Shown here: piece after piece, positions 24,538 through 64,000 of the stretch
Layout of the letters: every line of letters starts with the position of its first letter
How positions within the stretch are numbered: position 1 is the first letter of the stretch
Assembly (NCBI GenBank): GCA_036898135.1
Contig: CM072511.1
Coordinates: 32,323,686-32,387,685 of the forward strand
Length of the DNA stretch: 64,000 bases
DNA from: Oncomelania hupensis
Lineage: Eukaryota > Mollusca > Gastropoda > Littorinimorpha > Pomatiopsidae
Direction: 5' to 3'
The notes under the pieces: model-generated
The model's database searches: none
The model's input: the letters and a program-made list of their open reading frames with translations, nothing else
What the model was told of the DNA's origin: nothing
Translations under genes and position numbers: made by a program

Positions 24538-24680
24538 TAAACAAACCGAAAGTAGAGTTGCTTCCCCTGAAATGCGGTACACAATACATGTTGACAGCTA
24601 TCCTAAACAAACCGAAATTAGGTCAATGAGAGTTGCTTCCCCTGAAAAGCGGTACAAAATACATGTTGACAGCTATTTAG
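24538..24680. repeat. Short tandem duplication, about 65-bp unit
   Basis: Two adjacent copies share AAACAAACCGAAA, GAGTTGCTTCCCCTGAAA and ATACATGTTGACAGCTAT. The second copy has a roughly 10-bp insertion. Confidence 0.85.
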
Positions 24681-25650
24681 GAAGTACTCCTATAGCCATT
24701 TGAAAGTGTAATGCGTTTTGTGGCACAAACATTAAATATGAACATAACTAATCATTATGGATGCTATTATTACCAATGAGCATGGATAGTCATTGAATTC
24801 TCAGAGAAGATGGATGGGGAGCAGTGCAAAGCTTGACAACATATTTCTTGAAAGGTTTCAAGAAACCCATAGCACCTTTGCTCCACCTAATTGTTTTTAA
24901 GATGGGAATTTACCTGTATGTTATTTCTGACGTAAAAATGCGTTGACTGGATAGAAGCAGGCCAGGGTCAAAGGTCATGGAGGCTACATCAAGTTTTCAT
25001 CCTCTAATCTACCTACCCGCTATGCTTGTAGGACTTTGGTTTGGTTTTTGAGTGCAAACGTTTTCTTGTTACTGAATACAGATGGATTGCAACAGAAACA
25101 TCCTGTCTGTCCAGATAACTTCACTGCACACAACTTTACACAAGAAATTATTTTTTTTAAAAGGGGGACACACTAACAACAGAAAATGAAAAAAATAGAA
25201 AAGCACTAATAGAAACACTCACTCAAAAAGAAATACAACAATCTCAAAGCTTTATGAGCATGATTTATTCTGCTGAAAGCACCTTTCATTCAAATAATAA
25301 CAATCAAATGCTTCATAATGTGTGGTTCCCCAAAAGATAAGTTTCTGGTGATGACAGGTACAACAATACACATGGAGAATGTGAAATTCATTACAAGAAA
25401 CCCTGTAACACTAAAAACACAGCTACAGCATATCTGTCATTTCTACTTTCTCTAATTCAGTAATTGATGGCATGAAAATTAAATAAAAAGTATGTTCAAA
25501 CAATGCTACAAAGCAGTATGTCTGAATTCATTCAAGAATGGCTGGTTGGATGTTTTATTAATGTCTTCTTCATCAAAATGATAAGACACACGTACACACA
25601 CGCAAACACACATACACACTCGCACGCACCCAGAGCGGCAAAAACAACAA
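24681..25650. other. Gene-free sequence downstream of SKIC3
   Basis: No protein-coding signature or clear repeat end. A CA-rich tract lies at about 25,590-25,625. Confidence 0.4.
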
Positions 25651-25654
25651 AAAA

Positions 25655-25920
25655 TACCTAATCAAATAAACCGCGCTACTGCAGAATCAATAAAAGCATT
25701 TGCTAACATCACGCTCACATCAAAACTTATGTTATCAATACAACTCATATTTTTTAAATCAAGTGGCAAAAGCGGACGAATATGACTGCATTCAAGTAAT
25801 ACAGGCTTCAAAGATAAAGTTCCATTACAATATTTGGTTTTAGTTGAGTTTATTATTATTCTATGTGCCATGCTTACAACTTATCTGGCACAACATTTAT
25901 CATAACAGAAATTGAATTTA
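25655..25920 (-). mobile_element. Fragment of a LINE reverse-transcriptase C-terminus
   Basis: The minus frame reads STKTKYCNGTLSLKPVLLEC, then HIRPLLPLDL and a final AFIDSAVARFI before a stop. The KYC...LSLxxVLLxC arrangement is typical of the Cys/His tail that follows RT in CR1- or L2-like LINEs. A related but diverged copy is at 63,640-63,980. Confidence 0.5.
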
Positions 25921-26196
25921 ATCGCTTTTACAAATTTATTGTCTATAGAAGACGATGGTAATATTATTGTAGTATTATTATTCAAGAATGCTTCTTCAAA
26001 ATGCAATATATTATTTGACATCTACAAAAGGAAAGCCTAATAATGTGTTTTACACAATAGAAGTCTACATGCACTGTAGTCCATCAGTTAGTAAAGATGA
26101 TGACCACAGATTGCATGACATGTTAACAACGTACAGGAAATAGGATATGAAAAAAATATAACAATGACGCACGTGAGAAAATGGCTGTACTCCCTC

Positions 26197-26437
26197 AGCC
26201 AGCAACAGTAGCCAACACTACATGACAAGAGGTGATTTAAAAGGATCAAACAATCATGGGGATATGCTTCACCTGAAAAGTCTCTTTAAGTCGGAAAATC
26301 CATCAGCCAGCAACAGTAGCCAACACTACATGACAAGAGCTGACTTAACAGGATGGAACAATCATGGAAATATGATTCACTTGTTGCTTCAAGAAAATCT
26401 CTTTAAGTCTGAAAAGTCCATCAGCCAGCATCATTCT
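26197..26437. repeat. Tandem duplication, about 111-bp unit, beside SKIC3 3' end
   Basis: The sequence CAGCCAGCAACAGTAGCCAA begins units at 26,197 and 26,308, and a third partial start is near 26,424. Units share ACTACATGACAAGAG and TCTCTTTAAGTC. It lies 80-320 bp beyond the SKIC3 stop, so it is probably transcribed as part of the 3' untranslated region. Confidence 0.85.
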
Positions 26438-26515
26438 GCAACCACTAGCACTGTGAAGGTACATTAAAGCTGGTAAAAAACTAGACTGCACAATCAAGTA
26501 TACAAGAACGTTCCT

Positions 26516-59537
<33,022 letters not shown>

Positions 59538-59960
59538 TTTCACTTCACCTGCAACACAAGAATGCATTTTCAAATACTCTGATCCATTTGATTTCATTAT
59601 TATCTGCTTTCAAGAACCACTATGACACCATGTTATGGTTTATTTTCGTTTTCTCCATATTACAGTGCAAGTATCGCGCTAGTGCCAGCGGCAGCGGTCG
59701 TGAAACTGAAAAGTTGTGCATTGCAATGTCTTCGAAGTTCAAAATAAAATAATATAAACAGACAGACATACAGACTGAAACTACATATTCACAATAGACT
59801 CGTTAGACAATAACCATTGCTTTGTGTACGCCAAATGAAGCTGACCTATTAACAGACACGTTTACATTTCTTTCCCAATAACTTTCTGTATCAATGTGGA
59901 ATCGCCAAAAGAGTATTCCGTGTTCAGAACTTATCAAACCAATTTGAGATGCCCTTAATA

Positions 59961-59979
59961 TACGCATGCGCAAAATGGC
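59961..59979. promoter_or_regulatory. Possible SKIC3 promoter motifs (NRF1-like, YY1-like)
   Basis: TACGCATGCGCA (59,961-59,972) fits the NRF1 site core and AAAATGGC (59,972-59,979) resembles a YY1 site. Both are common at TATA-less housekeeping promoters. They lie about 430 bp upstream of the SKIC3 start codon on the minus strand, where an upstream noncoding exon is expected. No transcription start is shown. Confidence 0.35.
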
Positions 59980-60009
59980 TAGAAACCCAAATTAGTACTA
60001 TGTTTCTGC

Positions 60010-60350
60010 AAATGGAATATTTTGGAAGGACAAAACTAATGGATACAGTAGACAATTTCGACTCCCGAATCACGGGAAATAACACATGTTAATTAAAGAG
60101 TTTTAAAGGCTTGAGATATTTTAATATTACCTCCCATGACTTAGAAAAAAAGCCCACAATTAAAGCACAACGTTATGCGATTCTCGGCAGGTATGAATAT
60201 CTTTTATCTCCTGGCATCAACCGTTATAATATTGCTGAAAGATCAATACAGTTTGGACTTCAGCCAGAGTTTCTATCTCATATGTATGCAAGCGCCTAGA
60301 ACTGGTGATGTTTATATTATTTTCATTTTATTTTATTTTATTTTATGCTT
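60010..60350. other. Unrecognised sequence with (TTTTA)n tail
   Basis: A plus frame (60,111-60,299) reads smoothly but matches nothing I recognise. It is followed by a TTTTA-repeat tail at 60,318-60,350, so it may be another truncated retroposon. Confidence 0.25.
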
Positions 60351-60420
60351 TAAATACAGCTGACTAGTGAAAACACCAATCCAACAGAGTTAACTTCCAG
60401 ATTAGTTGTGCTACTATTCG

Positions 60421-61530
60421 TATCCTATCCTATCCTATCCTATCCTATCCTATATTATCCTGTAACTCGAAGGTCGTTGGGGCACCACAGATGATCGTTT
60501 AACCAGCGTACTCCACCTTTCTCTGTTCTTAGCAACCCTCCTGGCTTCGTTCAGTGTCAAACCAGTCCATTCTTGAATGTTGTCCTCCCATCTCTTTTTC
60601 TGTCTGCCTCTTTTTCTGCCTCCTTGCACCGTGCCTTGCAGGATGGTTTGTACAAGGCCTGATGCTCTGGTGACGTGGCTATACCATCGGAGTTTCCGTT
60701 TCTTCACCACTGTGAGCATGTCATCATGTTGTCCAATGGCTTGTGTGATGGTCTGTCGGACTTCGTCATTGGTGATGTGTTGGGTATAGGAAATGCCCAG
60801 AAGTCTTTTGTAGCACCTCATCTCCATGCTTTGTATTCTTCGTTGTAGATCTGTTGTGAGGGTCCATGCTTCGCAAGCATATAGGAAGATGGAGATTACA
60901 AGGAATTAAGCACAGCAGCCATTACCTTGGAATGTAGACTGATGGTCTTGTCTTTCCAAATGGGCTTCAACCTTGTCAGGGCAGCAGTTTTTTTTCTTTT
61001 TTTTTAAAATCCTGGAGAGGACTTCTTGTCGGGACCCATTGTCTGATTCAATGGTTTCTAAATATTTGAAGATGCACTGTGTTGAGGGATTGGCCTTGCA
61101 TTTGGATGTCCATGTTGATGCCATTACATTAGTGTTGTTGGTCATCATTTTGGTCTTCTCTGCATTTATTTCCATTCCATAGGCTCCTCTGTACAAACTG
61201 TTCAAGCTCTTGTTCTTTTCCAGCCAATCCATCAATGTCATCCGCAAAACGGAGGTTGGAGATTGCTCTACCCCCTATGCTGACTGTGCCTTCATGATCT
61301 GCAAAGGCATCTGACAGGATGCGCTCTAGGAAGATGTTAATGAGTGTTGGAGAGAGTAGGCATCCTTGACGCACACCGATTGTTGTTCTGAACCAGTTCC
61401 CGATGGCGTTGTTATGGAAGACTGCACTTGTAGCCTTGTCATACAGGCTTTTGATGGCATACACTCTCATGGTTGCCCACAGAGCTGCATGCCAGACTCG
61501 GTCAAAAGCTTTCTTGAAGTCTACAAACAC
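60421..61530 (-). mobile_element. LINE copy 5, RT and C-terminus, best-preserved catalytic motif
   Basis: On the minus strand it encodes FVDFKKAFDRVWHAALWATM, GVRQGCLLSPTLINIFLERI, an intact LRFADDIDGLAG catalytic box near 61,240, and the C-terminal ITQAIGQHDD and KKRWEDNIQEWTG stretch. It ends in the TATCC-type tail at 60,421-60,452. Relative to copies 1 and 3 it lacks about nine residues after TMRVY, and the FKYLE region is frameshifted. Its 5' side is replaced by a microsatellite at 61,533. Confidence 0.85.
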
Positions 61531-61532
61531 AT

Positions 61533-61980
<448 letters not shown>

Positions 61981-62460
61981 GTTATATACTCATTTCCCCT
62001 ATCACCAATAAAGCTCAAAGAGCGATCGGTACCAATATACACGCTCACATGTTTCACCCTCTCACATCCACGTAACAAGCAATACATATATCACCCAAAG
62101 CATGTGATATGAAAGCCGGAAGATATGAAGTTAGAAGATACAAAAGTGATTGTTACATATTGACTGCATACTATCATAATCATCGCCATCCTTTGAATGG
62201 TGTTACGATTCAAAGAGGGGAAAAAATGAGAAAGAAGAAAAAATGAAAAAGAGATTACTGGCTAAGATTTGTTTGTTGGTTGGTTGTTTTATTAACGTTT
62301 TCTTTTTAAACCGAGATTATAAAAACCATGCACACACATTCAGACTCTCTGATTGAACAGGAACACACTTACACACACATACGCTCGCTCACTTTTATTC
62401 ATATGCATGTTTCTGGTTTTTTTCCATGGTAGGATTATATTTTTTTGTAACGTATAATGT
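61981..62460. other. Gene-free sequence
   Basis: No coding or repeat signature was recognised except short CA-rich stretches. Confidence 0.4.
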
Positions 62461-62467
62461 AATGTCA

Positions 62468-62580
62468 TATGTGTGTGTGCGTGTGTGTGTGGGGGGGGGG
62501 AGGGGTGGAGGGAGAGGGCAGGAGTGTGGGATGTGTGCGTGCATGCGTGCGCGTTTGTGTGTGTGAGTGTGTGTGTGCAT
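62468..62580. repeat. (GT)n/G-rich tract
   Basis: Interrupted GT repeats flank a G-run near 62,490-62,500. Confidence 0.9.
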
Positions 62581-62822
62581 TAGATTTCGTGATTAAAGCT
62601 TGTCTGTAATATAATATGTTCCCCAGCCCATTTTGATACTTGATATGTCCATTGTGATTGCGCTTAATGTTGCAACTGTATATGCAAGATCTTTTAATTG
62701 AAGTCTTAAAATGTGTTGTGTAGAGTATGTATGTGTGTATGACTGTCTACCAACATGGGAGCAATGTCCATATGCAATGTATGTTGTCATTTTGCTGAAT
62801 AAATTCTGTTTTCTGTATTCCA

Positions 62823-63528
62823 ACCCCTTGGGGTCATGAGCAATCTTGCCACTGTAGATTGTTCTAACCTATAAAGGGAAAAGTGAAAGCCCCAGTTGAA
62901 AACCTGTCTTTCCTTTATAGGTATGACCGATTCACTGCGGCAACAGTACCCCCGTTGGAGTGCCGGGGGTTTCAGTATAAATAGTATCCCCACTTTCTGG
63001 AAATTTAGTGCTTTAAATTCCCACTGTCGCTGTCTTCCTCATTTGCTCTTTCCCATTCCTGCTCTGTCCTATCACTCTGCTATACTATCTTCTTCTTCGC
63101 TAGATCAATGACCAACCTTTTTTCTTGAAAACTCTTCCTGGACAAGACTCCTTGTTTGCGTATGAGGTCTGTTGGATCAGCTTGGGAGTATTGGACGCTT
63201 TCTGCCGGGTGGTCACTAGGACTTCCTATGATGTTATTATTTAGCAATATAGGCATTTTATATGTATGTGTTTTGTTGACAATTTATAATGATGTTTGTA
63301 TTCTATTTTGTTTTTGTAACCGGGGGTTCGAGTAGTTGGGGTAAAGCCTCAGCCGTCCCCTGCGTGGGATGTCTTTATTGTAAAGTGACTGGCCAGTGGA
63401 GGGCATTCAGTTTTCCCACTAGGGTTGTTTCAGCAGATCTTTTATGCGGATCGGGGGTTGTCCGGTCCTGATTTGGCTCGGAAGAGTCCGCTTGACCTAA
63501 AGCAACAATCAATCAATCAATCAATCAA
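62823..63528 (+). mobile_element. Tailed non-autonomous retroposon, copy c, longest, with target duplication
   Basis: This 706-bp element starts ACCCCTTGGGGTCATGAGC and ends in a (CAAT)n tail at 63,505-63,528. The 12-mer TTCTGTATTCCA is present at both flanks (62,811-62,822 and 63,529-63,540). It shares TTTCAGTATAAATAGTATCC, GCTATACTATCTTC and GATCTTTTATGCGGATCGGG with copy a. Frames inside are short and not conserved as protein. Confidence 0.88.
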
Positions 63529-63639
63529 TTCTGTATTCCAGCACACGCTCTCAGACGCGCTCTCTCTCACACACACAAACGTATTGGTGACCACATTAAA
63601 ACATATAAGTAACACGGTAAGGTAAATAAAACGAGCGAC

Positions 63640-63980
63640 TGTACGTAGAATTGATAAAAAGCTTTTGCCAATTCCGAGTTTAAATCATTGTTAATGTTTT
63701 TAACTAAGGTCTTGTTATTTACAACAGGAGGCAAACGTGGATGACTTAGCCCAATGAGCATGAACTTTTTCCGCAAATACCTGCGCTATAATGAAAAGAC
63801 AGCGTCATCATCAGCCTCATTATCCTCCTCCTCCTCCTCCTCATCATCATCATCACCATCATCATGATAAATAAAATCAAATAATACAAGTTTTAGAGTA
63901 AAGCGCTCGTCACAAATGCACTTAACATTTTTACAATATTTGGTTTTCATCGAATTCAACAATCTTCTGTTTGCCATTTA
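63640..63980 (-). mobile_element. Second diverged LINE RT C-terminal fragment
   Basis: Minus frames read ANRRLLNSMKTKYC, FTLKLVLFD, and after a GATGAGGA-type microsatellite (63,812-63,866) SHPRLPPVV and LNSELAKAF. This matches the fragment at 25,655-25,920 at protein level but poorly at DNA level. Confidence 0.4.
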
Positions 63981-64000
63981 GGAAACTGATCTAGGAATTC

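Overview
This is a 64 kb window of animal nuclear DNA, most likely from a mollusc and perhaps a gastropod. That call rests on an intron-rich metazoan gene with short exons, abundant tRNA-derived SINEs, several LINE families with microsatellite 3' tails, and many long microsatellites. The species call is an inference. There is no bacterial, plasmid or phage gene organisation.

Two host genes can be supported. On the minus strand, 59,537 to 26,516 carries a complete orthologue of SKIC3 (TTC37/Ski3), the TPR scaffold of the cytoplasmic Ski complex that feeds mRNA to the exosome. I resolved 43 coding exons whose phases all join, giving 1,561 aa; the human protein is about 1,564 aa. On the plus strand, 13,567 to 17,866 carries a three-exon gene for a secreted coiled-coil protein with a long Thr/Pro-rich mucin-like repeat tail. 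Its 3' end appears to carry two compensating frameshifts.

Layout. 0.5-8 kb: decayed LINE copies, a tailed retroposon with a 13-bp target duplication, and a solo LTR (TATA box, poly(A) signal, 5-bp target duplication) lodged in a LINE 5' fragment. 8-13 kb: mostly gene-free, with a perfect 130-bp inverted repeat at 9,933-10,250. 13.5-18.1 kb: the mucin-like gene. 19-24.6 kb: a CR1-like LINE split by a SINE, a LINE copy with a 5' inversion of the twin-priming type, and more fragments. 26.5-59.5 kb: SKIC3, whose introns hold a piggyBac-like element, two hAT elements (one nested in another repeat) and three copies of a GACCTT-rich terminal-inverted-repeat element. Two of those copies closely bracket exon 11. 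59.6-64 kb: a possible promoter for SKIC3, another LINE copy, a 450-bp compound microsatellite, and a second tailed retroposon with a 12-bp target duplication.

The two genes show no functional link: one is an RNA-decay scaffold and the other a secreted structural or mucous protein. The most unusual features are structural: the transposon-bracketed SKIC3 exon, the perfect palindrome, partial exon duplications at SKIC3 exons 9 and 17, and the frame-disturbed mucin C-terminus. I found no clear new multi-gene system.
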